A stretch of 64,000 nucleotides of DNA from Chryseobacterium binzhouense (lineage in GTDB: Bacteria > Bacteroidota > Bacteroidia > Flavobacteriales > Weeksellaceae): positions 992,001 through 1,056,000 of the forward strand of contig NZ_VKOG01000001.1 of assembly GCF_007474545.1 (NCBI RefSeq), given 5' to 3'. How positions within the stretch are numbered: position 1 is the stretch's first letter; each line of letters starts with the position of its first letter. Both the position numbers and the translations under genes were made by a program. Positions 7,759-17,800 of the stretch are shown one piece after another. The notes under the pieces were generated by a model. The model saw nothing but the letters and a program-made list of their open reading frames with translations, made no database searches and was not told where the DNA came from.

Positions 7759-8820
7759 ATGAGTACAGAATCACTATTCAAGCCATTCCGATATAAAAAC
7801 CTGGAACTGAAGAACAGAATTGTCATGGCGCCTATGACCAGAGCTCAATCTGATAAAGGTGTTCCTACACAACAGATTGCAGATTATTACGCAAGAAGAG
7901 CAGCTTCTGAGGTGGGATTAATCCTTTCTGAGGGAACCGTGATTAACAGACCAGCCTCAAAAAATCTTCTAAATATTCCTGACTTTTATGGAAATGAAGC
8001 ATTAAACGGATGGAAAAACGTCATAGATGCAGTTCATGAGAATGGCGGAAAAATGGGACCGCAGATCTGGCATGTAGGTGATACAAGAATGTCTGAAGAA
8101 TATCCGGCTTTTGATATGGAGAAGGCTTCTTCAATGACTTTAGAGGATATTCACGATACCATTGCTCAGTTTGCTGCGTCAGCGAAGTCAGCTAAAGAAT
8201 TGGGATTTGATGTTTTGGAAATTCACGGAGCTCACGGCTATCTGATTGACCAGTTTTTCTGGGAAGTAACCAACACAAGAACTGATGAATATGGCGGAAA
8301 AACGCTTAAAGAAAGAAGCCGTTTTGCTGTAGATGTTGTAAAAGCGATCCGTAAGGCAGTTGGAGAAGATTTCACCATTATTATCCGTCTTTCTCAATGG
8401 AAGCAACAGGATTACTCAGTAAAACTTGCCAACACACCACAGGAAATGGAGGAATGGCTAATTCCTTTAAAAGAGGCAGGAGTAGATATCTTCCACTGTT
8501 CTCAAAGGAGATTCTGGGAACCTGAATTTGAAGGATTTGATCTGAATTTTGCAGGTTGGGCAAAGAAAATTACGGGGCAGCCAACTATTACTGTAGGTTC
8601 TGTGGGTCTTGAAGGAGATTTTATGGAAGCATTTTCAGGAAAAGGTACAGGAAAAGCCGATCTTTCTGAACTTACCCGAAGACTGGAAAGAGGTGATTTT
8701 GATCTTGTAGCGGTGGGAAGAGCGCTTTTGCAAGATCCTGAATGGGTAAAGAAACTCAAAGAAAATAAAATTGATGAGATAAAAGATTTCTCTGCTGAAA
8801 GTATGGCAATACTCTATTAA
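7759..8820 (+). CDS. NADH:flavin oxidoreductase (Old Yellow Enzyme family)
   Basis: The 353-residue FMN-binding TIM-barrel enzyme begins LFKPFRYKNLELKNRIVMAPMTRAQSDKGVPT, typical of OYE/NemA, and has FDVLEIHGAHGYLIDQFFWEVTNTRTDEYGG and the FMN-phosphate end segment GDFDLVAVGRALLQDPEWV. The family reduces activated alkenes, nitro-compounds or nitrate esters with NAD(P)H; the natural substrate is unknown. It is transcribed divergently from an HxlR regulator whose candidate operator overlaps this promoter, suggesting induction by electrophilic compounds. A strong terminator follows. Confidence 0.9.
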   Translation: MSTESLFKPFRYKNLELKNRIVMAPMTRAQSDKGVPTQQIADYYARRAASEVGLILSEGTVINRPASKNLLNIPDFYGNEALNGWKNVIDAVHENGGKMGPQIWHVGDTRMSEEYPAFDMEKASSMTLEDIHDTIAQFAASAKSAKELGFDVLEIHGAHGYLIDQFFWEVTNTRTDEYGGKTLKERSRFAVDVVKAIRKAVGEDFTIIIRLSQWKQQDYSVKLANTPQEMEEWLIPLKEAGVDIFHCSQRRFWEPEFEGFDLNFAGWAKKITGQPTITVGSVGLEGDFMEAFSGKGTGKADLSELTRRLERGDFDLVAVGRALLQDPEWVKKLKENKIDEIKDFSAESMAILY

Positions 8821-8858
8821 ATTTAAAGCATAATTTTACCTATAATTTTTTTGATTTT

Positions 8859-8890
8859 AACCGTTTTCAAGTTTTTGAGAACGGTTTTTT
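8859..8890 (+). terminator. Rho-independent terminator
   Basis: AACCGTTTTCAA pairs with TTGAGAACGGTT (one G-U pair), followed by TTTT. Confidence 0.75.
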
Positions 8891-9074
8891 CGTAGGAATA
8901 TAGATATTGATATTTTTTACTGAAACCATTTTCGGGGTTTAATAATATTCTAAACAAAGTATAAGTAAGAAAAAATGATTGTTTTATTACTTTTTAGATT
9001 ATTTTTAAAAAAAGTTTATCATGTTTCCAACCAAGATTAAAATTCCTGCATCTATTAAAGTATAAAGCCAGACT

Positions 9075-9593
9075 ATGGAACAAAAACTACTAATAGAATG
9101 CCAGCAAAACGACCGCAATGCACAGCGCAGGGTTTATGAAAAAATGGCGGGCAAACTATACTCGGTTTGCAAGCGCTACCTGAAGAATGATGAAGATGTT
9201 GAAGAGGTACTCGCAGATACTTTTTACAAAATTTTCACCAAACTCAATCAGCTGAATAATCATGAAATTTTCGAAGCCTGGGCAAAAAAAATTGCGGTGA
9301 ACGAATGTCTGCAAAAATTGAGAAGTATGAAAGCACTGAATGTTTCTTTGGAAGAAGAGTTTATCGAATCAGCGGATTCTCCTACAGACAGTATTTCTTT
9401 CGAGAAAGATATTTTGAGGCTTCTCAATTTTCTTCCGGAAGGTTGTCGGGCGATTTTTAATCTCTTTGCAATTGAAGGTTATCCACACAAAGAAATTGCA
9501 GCGATGCTTTCAATCAGTGAAGGAACTTCAAAATCCCAGCTGAATTTTGCGAGAAAAAAACTTCAGGAACTCTTGGTTAGTCACAACATTTAA
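9075..9593 (+). CDS. ECF-type RNA polymerase sigma factor
   Basis: The 172-residue protein has the two-domain layout of ECF sigma factors: region 2 at about residues 10-80 (YEKMAGKLYSVCKRYLKNDEDVEEVLADTFYKIF) and region 4 at about 115-165 (LPEGCRAIFNLFAIEGYPHKEIAAMLSISEGTSKSQLNFARKKL), the helix-turn-helix that reads the -35 region. It is followed after 10 nt by an anti-sigma-like membrane protein, so the two are very likely co-expressed. Its regulon may include the barrel and macroglobulin genes downstream, but no shared promoter motif was identified by eye. Confidence 0.92.
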   Translation: MEQKLLIECQQNDRNAQRRVYEKMAGKLYSVCKRYLKNDEDVEEVLADTFYKIFTKLNQLNNHEIFEAWAKKIAVNECLQKLRSMKALNVSLEEEFIESADSPTDSISFEKDILRLLNFLPEGCRAIFNLFAIEGYPHKEIAAMLSISEGTSKSQLNFARKKLQELLVSHNI

Positions 9594-9603
9594 ACTTTAT
9601 ACA

Positions 9604-11952
9604 ATGGAAAATAATCACGATATAGATAAAAAATTCAATAAGGCTTCTCAATCTCTGGAAGAGCCTGTTACTTTTCAGGGTTTTGATAAAGTCTGGGCTA
9701 AAGTTGAAGAAAAATTAGATAAAAAAGAAGACAAAAAGAGAATCCTTCCAATTTGGTTTCCTTACGGAATTGCTGCGAGTTTAATTATCGGTTTGGGTGC
9801 ATTTTATTTTATTAATAAAAATGATGTTTCTGAAATTGAAAAACCAGCTATCGTTCAAAATACAGTTTCACCTAAAACGAATTCAAACGTTCAGACGATT
9901 GACAGTACGGTGAAATCGAATATTGAAAAGGAAATTGATGCTCAAAAACAAGTACAAAATCCTGAAATTTTGGCTTATGAAGATGTAAATATTACAAATT
10001 TTGATAAAGGATTGAAATTAATAGAAAAAGGATTAATTACTACAAGCGAGAGCAAATATATTAAGCCGGCAGAAATTAATCTAATATTTCCTCAAGTTCC
10101 TGTAGATAGTGGTTTTAAAGAAAAGAATATTGAGGAGGTTTTAGTTTTAGGATATAGTAAAACGGCAACTAAATCTTCATCTGTTTCTTCTTCAGCAGGG
10201 AGCGGAAATCTTATTGCAAGTAATTCACCGAGTGCAGGATTTTTAAATTCTATAAGTGGAGCAGCTCCGGGAGTATCAATAAGTTCTTCTTCTGGAACTC
10301 CGGGATCTTCCAAAAATGCTATTCTTATTCGGGGAGCTGCATCAATTAAAGAACATTCAGAACCATTATATGTCATTAACGGTGAAATCGCAAGCGGCGA
10401 AAAATTTAAAAAACTAAAACCGGAAAATATCAAGGAAGTTTCAATAATTAAAGATGCGACAGCAACTTCTATTTATGGGAGCAGAGCCACAAACGGCGTT
10501 ATTGTAATCTCCACAAAAGATGCTTTAAAATCAAAGAATAAAAAGTTTAATAAATTTTTAAATAAACTTTTTCCCAAAGCTAAAACGGATATCACAGATA
10601 AGCCAGAAGAAAAAGAGGAAATACTCCCAAAAGCCGGACAATTGACTGCAGGAGAAGCAAACGATTTTTCTAAATGGAGCTATTGGATGGATATTGCTGT
10701 GCCTGCTTTAGAAAGATATAAAGACGAGTGGAAATTTTTTCCTGAAAAAAGAATATCTGTACAATTGGTAAATAAAAATAAAAAACCGATTGTTGGAGAA
10801 AAGCTAAAATTGATTAATGATAAAAATGAAGTTGTTTGGGAATCCATTACAGATAATCTAGGAAATGCAGAATTATGGATTAATCCAATGAATGGTTCTG
10901 ATCAGAATCCAGAAAAATATATTTTGAAAGATCAATCAAATAATATAATCAGTAATAATCCCAAAGAATTCAAAAACGGACAAAACCTTATAGTTCTTGA
11001 CAAACCATGTCTTGAAAAAAGAGCTTTAGATTTAGCTTTTGTAGTTGATGCAACAGGTTCGATGGGTGATGAAATTGCTTATTTACAGGCTGAACTTTTG
11101 GATGTTCTTAAAAAGGTTGAATCTAATCTTAAAAACACAGAGGTAAGATATGGTTCTGTTTTTTACAGAGATAGAGGGGATGAGTATGTAACCAAAAAAT
11201 TTGAATTTAATGATGATGCGAATCAGCTTTTGAAATTTATTAAAGAGCAGAATGCTTCAGGTGGAGGTGATTTCCCTGAAGCTGTGGTTGAAGCAATGGA
11301 TGTTTCTGTGAATGAGCTGAAATGGAGCAATGAAAATTCCACTAAAATCATGTTTTTAATTCTTGATGCACCTCCACATCAATCAGAAGAAAATATTGAT
11401 AAACTTTTTAAATATATAAAAACTGCTGCTCAGAAAGGAATTACCATCATTCCCCTTTCTGCAAGTGATATTGATAAACAGACAGAATATCTCATGAGGA
11501 CTTTTGCATTGATGACGAACGGCACTTATACATTTCTGACCAATCACAGTGGAATTGGGAACAATCATATTGAGCCTACTGTAGAATCTTATGAGGTAGA
11601 AAAGTTAAACGATCTCTTTCTAAGACTTATTTTACAACGGGCATCGCTCACCGAATGCGATAAAAATATCTCTCAGAATTATCTGAACAAAAAATTGGAA
11701 ACAGAAGCGGGTAGCCAGGTTGAGCATCAGATAAAAATTTTTCCGAATCCAACCAATGGTCCCGTAAACATTATTTCGGAACTACCAATACATGAATTAT
11801 TTGTTTATGATTTAGCAGGAAAAATTATCATGAACAAAGAGAAGCTTTCCGGAAAAAGTGCGATTGATATTTCATCTTATCCTCAAAGTGTTTATCTCAT
11901 TAGAGCCAAAACAGAAAAAGGATGGGAAACATTTAAAATCATTAAAAACTAA
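9604..11952 (+). CDS. Anti-sigma-like membrane protein with TonB-plug-like, vWA and T9SS sorting domains
   Basis: This 782-residue protein has an unusual mix of parts. Residues 1-48 are charged and resemble Bacteroidetes anti-sigma cytoplasmic segments; residues about 50-70 form one membrane helix. Residues about 177-305 look like a TonB-receptor plug: IEEVLVLGY, then ILIRGAASIKEHSEPLYVING, then SIIKDATATSIYGSRATNGVIVISTK. A beta domain (about 362-430) leads to a vWA domain starting near 475 with MIDAS-type DATGS (Asp482, Thr484, Ser486). The end, from about residue 710 (IFPNPTNG), is a T9SS type A sorting domain. ATG 9604 is chosen because an upstream frame from 9547 overlaps the sigma gene. 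A T9SS tail on a protein anchored by an uncleaved N-terminal helix is topologically odd. A perfect terminator follows. Confidence 0.85.
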   Translation: MENNHDIDKKFNKASQSLEEPVTFQGFDKVWAKVEEKLDKKEDKKRILPIWFPYGIAASLIIGLGAFYFINKNDVSEIEKPAIVQNTVSPKTNSNVQTIDSTVKSNIEKEIDAQKQVQNPEILAYEDVNITNFDKGLKLIEKGLITTSESKYIKPAEINLIFPQVPVDSGFKEKNIEEVLVLGYSKTATKSSSVSSSAGSGNLIASNSPSAGFLNSISGAAPGVSISSSSGTPGSSKNAILIRGAASIKEHSEPLYVINGEIASGEKFKKLKPENIKEVSIIKDATATSIYGSRATNGVIVISTKDALKSKNKKFNKFLNKLFPKAKTDITDKPEEKEEILPKAGQLTAGEANDFSKWSYWMDIAVPALERYKDEWKFFPEKRISVQLVNKNKKPIVGEKLKLINDKNEVVWESITDNLGNAELWINPMNGSDQNPEKYILKDQSNNIISNNPKEFKNGQNLIVLDKPCLEKRALDLAFVVDATGSMGDEIAYLQAELLDVLKKVESNLKNTEVRYGSVFYRDRGDEYVTKKFEFNDDANQLLKFIKEQNASGGGDFPEAVVEAMDVSVNELKWSNENSTKIMFLILDAPPHQSEENIDKLFKYIKTAAQKGITIIPLSASDIDKQTEYLMRTFALMTNGTYTFLTNHSGIGNNHIEPTVESYEVEKLNDLFLRLILQRASLTECDKNISQNYLNKKLETEAGSQVEHQIKIFPNPTNGPVNIISELPIHELFVYDLAGKIIMNKEKLSGKSAIDISSYPQSVYLIRAKTEKGWETFKIIKN

Positions 11953-11968
11953 TAAAAGATGATTTCAC

Positions 11969-12003
11969 AAAAAAAGAAATTTCTTCGGGGATTTCTTTTT
12001 TTT
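11969..12003 (+). terminator. Rho-independent terminator between anti-sigma-like gene and barrel gene
   Basis: AAAAAAGAAAT and ATTTCTTTTTT form a perfect 11-bp stem around TTCTTCGGGG, followed by Ts. It would uncouple the barrel/macroglobulin pair from the sigma pair or set their ratio. Confidence 0.75.
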
Positions 12004-12026
12004 CTCTATTTTTAGACATATTATCT

Positions 12027-14798
12027 ATGATGAAAAAAGTTTATCTGTTTTTACCTGTATTTATGGTTCAGTTTGTCTATGCGCAGGATTCTCAACGTTA
12101 TTTTTCGGGTACATTTTATAATGAAAAAAAGAAACCTCAGAATTTTCTAAAGGTTTTTAATAAGAATAAAGGAGTTTATGAATTAACCGATGAGAAGGGT
12201 TTTGCGATTATTCAGGCTGATGTAAGCGATACCTTGGTCTGGAATAACGGCAAAAATATCCAGGTGGTTTATAATGTCTATGAACTAAAAAATATTCTCG
12301 AAAGACAGATAAACAGGAAATATGTAGAAAGTATCAGTTCCAAAGATTATGACAATCTGATTAAAAAGCCTGAATCGGATAAATTCAGCGTTGAGAAATC
12401 TTATGATTCTATTAGGAATTATTCAGATTACAGTCTTTCTGCGGTCAGAAAACTGAAATTAAAATCAGATTCTACCTACAAACTTAAAAGGCAGCCTGAA
12501 AAATTTCTCGTTTTTAACGGGAGTTTCAGCAGTTCATTAGATATAAAAAACAGAAACCGTATTCCTAACACTCAGAACAGATATGTTCAGGGAAGATCAG
12601 AAAATGGGTTTTTAGTTTGGAAAGGTCCAGAGACAGGTGAAATGTTCAGTTTCGGACCGGATATTTCAACTTTAGGCTATAACGGACAGCCTTATGAATA
12701 TGATGTTAACGGACAATTAATCAATTTGTCCAACGGAATTTCTCCTGCAAAAGCTTACAATAACAATCTCTTTAGAACTACAGTTGGTTACAGCAATCAG
12801 CTGAACGTCAATGCAATTATTAGGAGTAACGGTTACAGCGAAAATGCAAGACTTTCTTTGAATATTGTACAGCAAAAAGATCAGATGTATTTTATAGATC
12901 AATTTGATATTGTAAATTCTTTTAAGGCGAAATTCAGCACTGAACTTTTAAAGTTTAAAATCAATGCAGGATTTAATTATGAAGAAAATAAAGCAACCAA
13001 TACCAACAGAATCGGACTTTTCAACAGGGTGTATCAAAATTCTCTTTTAACGCCGGTTTCATTTTCAAATCAGCAAAATGCTTTTTTAAGTAATGGCTTA
13101 CAGAGAAGTTACAGTCCAACTGCAGACAACCCTGAATTTCTTTTTAAGCAGGATAATAAATACAATTATTACGAAAATGTGCGACAACTTAATTTTGATG
13201 TAAGTAGACAATGGAGAGGTTTTAAACTCAATATCAGTCAGGCTTATGACGATCAGGAAATTGCGCATCGTGATGTTTATAAGATTTCAACAACTGGTTT
13301 TCAAAACGGATTATACAATATAAGAAATCAGAAAAATGAATTTTACAATTCAAATATTTCAGCGAATTATGATTTGCAGGGTGGAGATTTGACGAATAAA
13401 TTCAGTCTAAATCATATCTTAAATGACCGGAAAATCAATATTGGTCATAGTTTAGATACAAATTATTTTTATCAGCGAACTTCTCAGGATTATATTTTTA
13501 ATTATAATTTGGATTTCGAAGATTATAATAATATAGAATTCGGGGTTAATCTGGGAAACTCATTTTATATTTCAAACACTTCTATAAAAAACAATTATTG
13601 GCTGCCAAAAGTAAATGCTTACTTCACTTTTAAAGATGTTTTAGGTTGGAATAATTTGGATATTCAATTCATGGGAGCGCATACTCAGTTATCTACTGAA
13701 GCTGAAATTGCAAAATCATATTCATCATATACTACTACACAGTTTTCTGCACAAAACGCATATCAATATTTTCCCATTAAAGAAGTTCAGACCTTTAATA
13801 ATCTCTTGAATATTAATATCAAAGAGTCTAAAACAGGTTTTAAAATTATTTTATTTAATCCACGACTCAGTTTGATTGCAGAATATTTCAACCGAAAAAT
13901 TTACGATGATGTATTTCCTGTCTTTGAAAACCAGAATTTAGTCTTAAAAAATCTTGCAGACCATACATATGACGGGTATGAAGTTAATTTTAATTACGAT
14001 AACATCATTCGTAGTCAAAGTATCAGTCTAAGCAGTAAAGCCTCATTCTTTAAATACCGGGATATGGTGAATCGTGTTAAATCAGGATATAATAATCTGA
14101 TGATTTCAGGCTTCACTGATATTTATAAAACTTTGACTGAGGGTGAGGTTTTAGGTGCAGTTGCGGGAAGTTATTATGAAAGAAATACAGATGGAAATGT
14201 AATCATTGATAACCATGGTTATCCGGTAAAAGCTTCAGGAACGAAAATTATTGCAGACCCGACTCCGGATTTTGTGATGAAATTTTCCCATAGTCTCACC
14301 TATAAAATGTTTGCTTTGGATGTGAATTGGGAATGGAAAAAAGGTGGTCAAATCTGGAACGGAACTCAGGCTGTTCTTGATTATTATGGTCGTTCTCAAA
14401 CTTCGGCAGACGAAAGAAATATTAAAAATTATGTTTTCGAAGGGGTTAATTCTAATGGAAATGTCAATCAAATTCCTGTTGATTTTTATAATCCTAATTT
14501 GTCAGTCAACGAGAATCGCTGGACGAGATATGGTTTTCTTGGTGTTGCGGAATATTATGTGCAAAAATCTGATTATATAAGAATAAATGATATTGCACTT
14601 TCTGCCTATTTTGATGTTGGAAATTTGAGAAGAGCTTTGGGCGTGAGTTTTTATGTTAACAATATTTTTATTTGGCAGGCAAATACTGGTGTGGATTCTA
14701 ACCAGAATTTTTATGATTTTGATAACAGCAGAGGTTTGGATTTTTTCAATCTTCCGTCTTTTAAAACGTATGGTTGTACGGTTTCTTTTAAATTCTAA
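12027..14798 (+). CDS. SusC-like outer-membrane beta-barrel lacking a plug domain
   Basis: The 923-residue protein has a signal peptide ending VQFVYAQ, then an Ig-like carboxypeptidase-regulatory-like domain (about 25-110: SGTFYNEKKKPQNFLKVFNK...LTDEKGFAIIQAD), a short linker, and a long run of amphipathic strands to the C-terminal SFKTYGCTVSFKF, as in SusC/RagA barrels. SusC-type motifs such as QSADERNIKNYVFEGV and NRWTRYG are present late. The plug signatures (EVVVVGYG, RG.GS, EPLYVIDG, EVLKDASAAAIYG) that should lie between the N-terminal domain and the barrel are absent; a match occurs instead in each neighbouring protein. The next gene starts within 50 nt, so the two are probably one operon. 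No ligand can be inferred. Confidence 0.8.
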   Translation: MMKKVYLFLPVFMVQFVYAQDSQRYFSGTFYNEKKKPQNFLKVFNKNKGVYELTDEKGFAIIQADVSDTLVWNNGKNIQVVYNVYELKNILERQINRKYVESISSKDYDNLIKKPESDKFSVEKSYDSIRNYSDYSLSAVRKLKLKSDSTYKLKRQPEKFLVFNGSFSSSLDIKNRNRIPNTQNRYVQGRSENGFLVWKGPETGEMFSFGPDISTLGYNGQPYEYDVNGQLINLSNGISPAKAYNNNLFRTTVGYSNQLNVNAIIRSNGYSENARLSLNIVQQKDQMYFIDQFDIVNSFKAKFSTELLKFKINAGFNYEENKATNTNRIGLFNRVYQNSLLTPVSFSNQQNAFLSNGLQRSYSPTADNPEFLFKQDNKYNYYENVRQLNFDVSRQWRGFKLNISQAYDDQEIAHRDVYKISTTGFQNGLYNIRNQKNEFYNSNISANYDLQGGDLTNKFSLNHILNDRKINIGHSLDTNYFYQRTSQDYIFNYNLDFEDYNNIEFGVNLGNSFYISNTSIKNNYWLPKVNAYFTFKDVLGWNNLDIQFMGAHTQLSTEAEIAKSYSSYTTTQFSAQNAYQYFPIKEVQTFNNLLNINIKESKTGFKIILFNPRLSLIAEYFNRKIYDDVFPVFENQNLVLKNLADHTYDGYEVNFNYDNIIRSQSISLSSKASFFKYRDMVNRVKSGYNNLMISGFTDIYKTLTEGEVLGAVAGSYYERNTDGNVIIDNHGYPVKASGTKIIADPTPDFVMKFSHSLTYKMFALDVNWEWKKGGQIWNGTQAVLDYYGRSQTSADERNIKNYVFEGVNSNGNVNQIPVDFYNPNLSVNENRWTRYGFLGVAEYYVQKSDYIRINDIALSAYFDVGNLRRALGVSFYVNNIFIWQANTGVDSNQNFYDFDNSRGLDFFNLPSFKTYGCTVSFKF

Positions 14799-14847
14799 TT
14801 GAATGTCACCAAAACCAAAAGTATTTTCAAACTTAAAACGAAATTCA

Positions 14848-17800
14848 ATGAGATTCAATATTTTATCTTACATAATCCCTGTTTTAATTCTACTTTCAAG
14901 TCCTTTTTGTAAAGCGCAAAATAAATTCAGCGACTTCAAAAAGGAAAAAACATACATACAGACCAACCATGTTTTTTACAAACCGGGAGAGGAAATGTAT
15001 TTTAAAATTTATATTGTTCAGGCAGAAAACCAACTTCCGACAGAGCAATCTAAAGTTGTCAATTTTGAAATTGTCGATCCTAGCGGAACGGTGGTGAAAA
15101 AATCTAAGTATGAAATTAAAAATGGTCATGCAGAAGGATATTTCTATTTCGATAATGACATGAAAGGCGGAATTTACAAGGTAAGAGCTTTTACAGCCTG
15201 GATGCAGAATGAAGCTGGAAAAAATGTTTTTGAAAAAGAAATTACACTTCAGAAAATTGTTTCTCCACGAATTTTAATGAAACTTGATTTTCCTAAAAAA
15301 GGTTATGGAGCCGGAGATGAGGTTTTGGCAGATTTTTCAATAAGAAGTTTAAGCAATCTCCCGATTCCATTTTACGAGGCTAATTTTACAGTAATGCATC
15401 AAGGCGAAAAAATTACTGAAGGTAATTTAATTACTGATAAAGAAGGAAAATACTTGTTGAAATTTCAGCTTCCTGACGTTTTGAAATCTCCTGACGCTCT
15501 TTTGAATATTAAAGTTAATTTTGACGGTTTCACAGAATCTATTTCCAGAAATATTCCAATAGTTTTAAATAATCTTGATTTAAAATTTATGCCTGAAGGC
15601 GGAACTTTTATCAATGGAATCGAACAAAACATCGCTTTTAAAGTTTTGGATGAATTTGAAAAGCCTGTAGACGCTGTTTTAGGGATTTATAACCAGAATA
15701 ATCAGAAAATTTCTGAAGTTTCAGCCTACAATTTCGGGATGGGAAGCTTTTATTTAACTCCAAAAAATAGTGAAACGTATTATGCAAAAATTTTAAAACC
15801 GGAGAATATCAGTCAGATTTATCAGCTTCCTGCCGCAAAAGATGATGGAATTGTTTTTAATGCTAAAAAAGAAAATCAAATTATCCGTTTGATCGTCAAC
15901 TCGACCTCCGAAAGAAACATTTTAATCTCCGGGAATTTTCGTGAGAAAGAAATTTACACTAAAAACTTAAGCTTAAAAAAGGGCTTAAATCAAATTGATA
16001 TTTCTGAAAAAGAATTCCCAATCGGAATCTGCAGGTTTACGATTTCAGAGAATAATATACCACTTGCCGAAAGAATTGTTTTTACGAATGAAAGTAAGCA
16101 GATGAAAGTAAAGGTTACTCCGGTCAAGAAAAATTATTTACCGAGAGAAAAAGCGATTGTTAATATTGAAACTTCCGATGAAAATAACAATCCAATCCCT
16201 GCAAATCTTGCCATATCAGTGATTGACGATAAATTGTGGACTTATGCAGATGATAAACAAAATCATATTCTGTCATGGCTTTTAATGGATTCTGAATTGC
16301 GAGGGAAAATTGAAAGACCTCAATTTTATTTTGATAAAAAAGAAGAAAAAGCGGTAAAAAGTTTGTACTTGGTTATGTTAACAAACGGTTATCGATACTT
16401 TGAAATGAATTCTGAAGTGAAAAAGACAGGAAACTACAAATATCTTCCTGAAAAGAAAAACCCGATTTACGGCATCGTTGAAGATGAAAATAAAAAGCCT
16501 GTGAAAGCAGAAGTTTATTTGGTCAGCAGTAATTCCAAAATAAAAAAACAGATTACTTCCGAAAACGGATTGTTTTATTTTTCAGATTTGAATCGGAATG
16601 AATATTATTTTGTTATTGCAAAATCTGCAGATCAAAAACAGAAAGTAAAAGTGAGAATGTTATCTTATAAACTCAATATAAATCCTTTAGTAAAGCAATC
16701 TTTAGAAAATATTGATGTAGATGAGATTATTAAAGAAGCAGAGATTAACGAGAAAAAGCCTTCAATTTCTCAAGAAATAGAAGGTTTGCGGAAAACTTTA
16801 CCTTCAGTGAATTCTAAATCGGATACAATTAATAAAGAACAAAAAATTGAGGAAGTTGTAGTTGTCGGTTACAAAACGGTAAAAAAAAGTGTAGCAACTT
16901 CATCAATTGTGAATTTAAACCAACGACCGAACTCAAATGTTCTCAATATAGCTCAAGGGCAATTAGCTGGAGTCAATATTTCTACAGGAACAGGGCAACC
17001 AGGTACAACACCGTCAATTGTTGTAAGAGGACTTGGTTCTTTAAGTGGAAATACTGAGCCTTTATATGTAATTGATGGTTTTCCAACAAATACTAATGCT
17101 TTTAGAATCCTAAATCCGAACGATATCAATTCGATGGAAGTTTTGAAAGATGCAGTAGCCACATCAGTCTTTGGTAACCGCGGCTCAAACGGAGTAATCA
17201 TCATAAACACAAAAAAAGACAGAAACTCAAACCTAAAATTCAATATCACGCCCCAAAGTTATTTTGCGGTAAAAAATATTCCAAATGACAGTTTAGTCAG
17301 TTATGAATATTCACGGCAGTTTTCATATCCTGTTTATGAGTCAACCAATACCGGATATCGTCATGATTACAGGGAAACTTTATATTGGAATCCAGTTGTT
17401 GAAACTGATAAAACCGGAAAAGCTCAGATTGAATTTTATCAGTCTGATGCCAATTCAGCTTTCAGAATTATGACGGAAGGAATTTCCGCAAACGGATTAG
17501 TCGGAAGAGACGAAACGACTTATGCTGCGCAAAGTTTAATTTCCATTGATGCTAAAATTCCGCAATATTTAACACGGACAGACCAAATGACAGTTCCTGT
17601 TGTTGTCAAAAATAATTCTTCGGAAATCCGAACTTTGAAAATGGATGTGATCGTTCCTAATAATATTAAATTGATGAAAGCTGACAGTTTAATTACTTTA
17701 AAACCTTTGGAATCCGGAAGATTATTTGTAACCATGCAGACCGATAAACTGATTAATTCTAATATTCAATTTGCTGTAAAGTCTGGAGAATCCAGAGAAA

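Noticed and set aside
9547-9603. Start of the anti-sigma-like protein at 9547
   Set aside because: It would overlap the sigma gene's end in another frame; ATG 9604 has the anti-sigma-type N-terminus.
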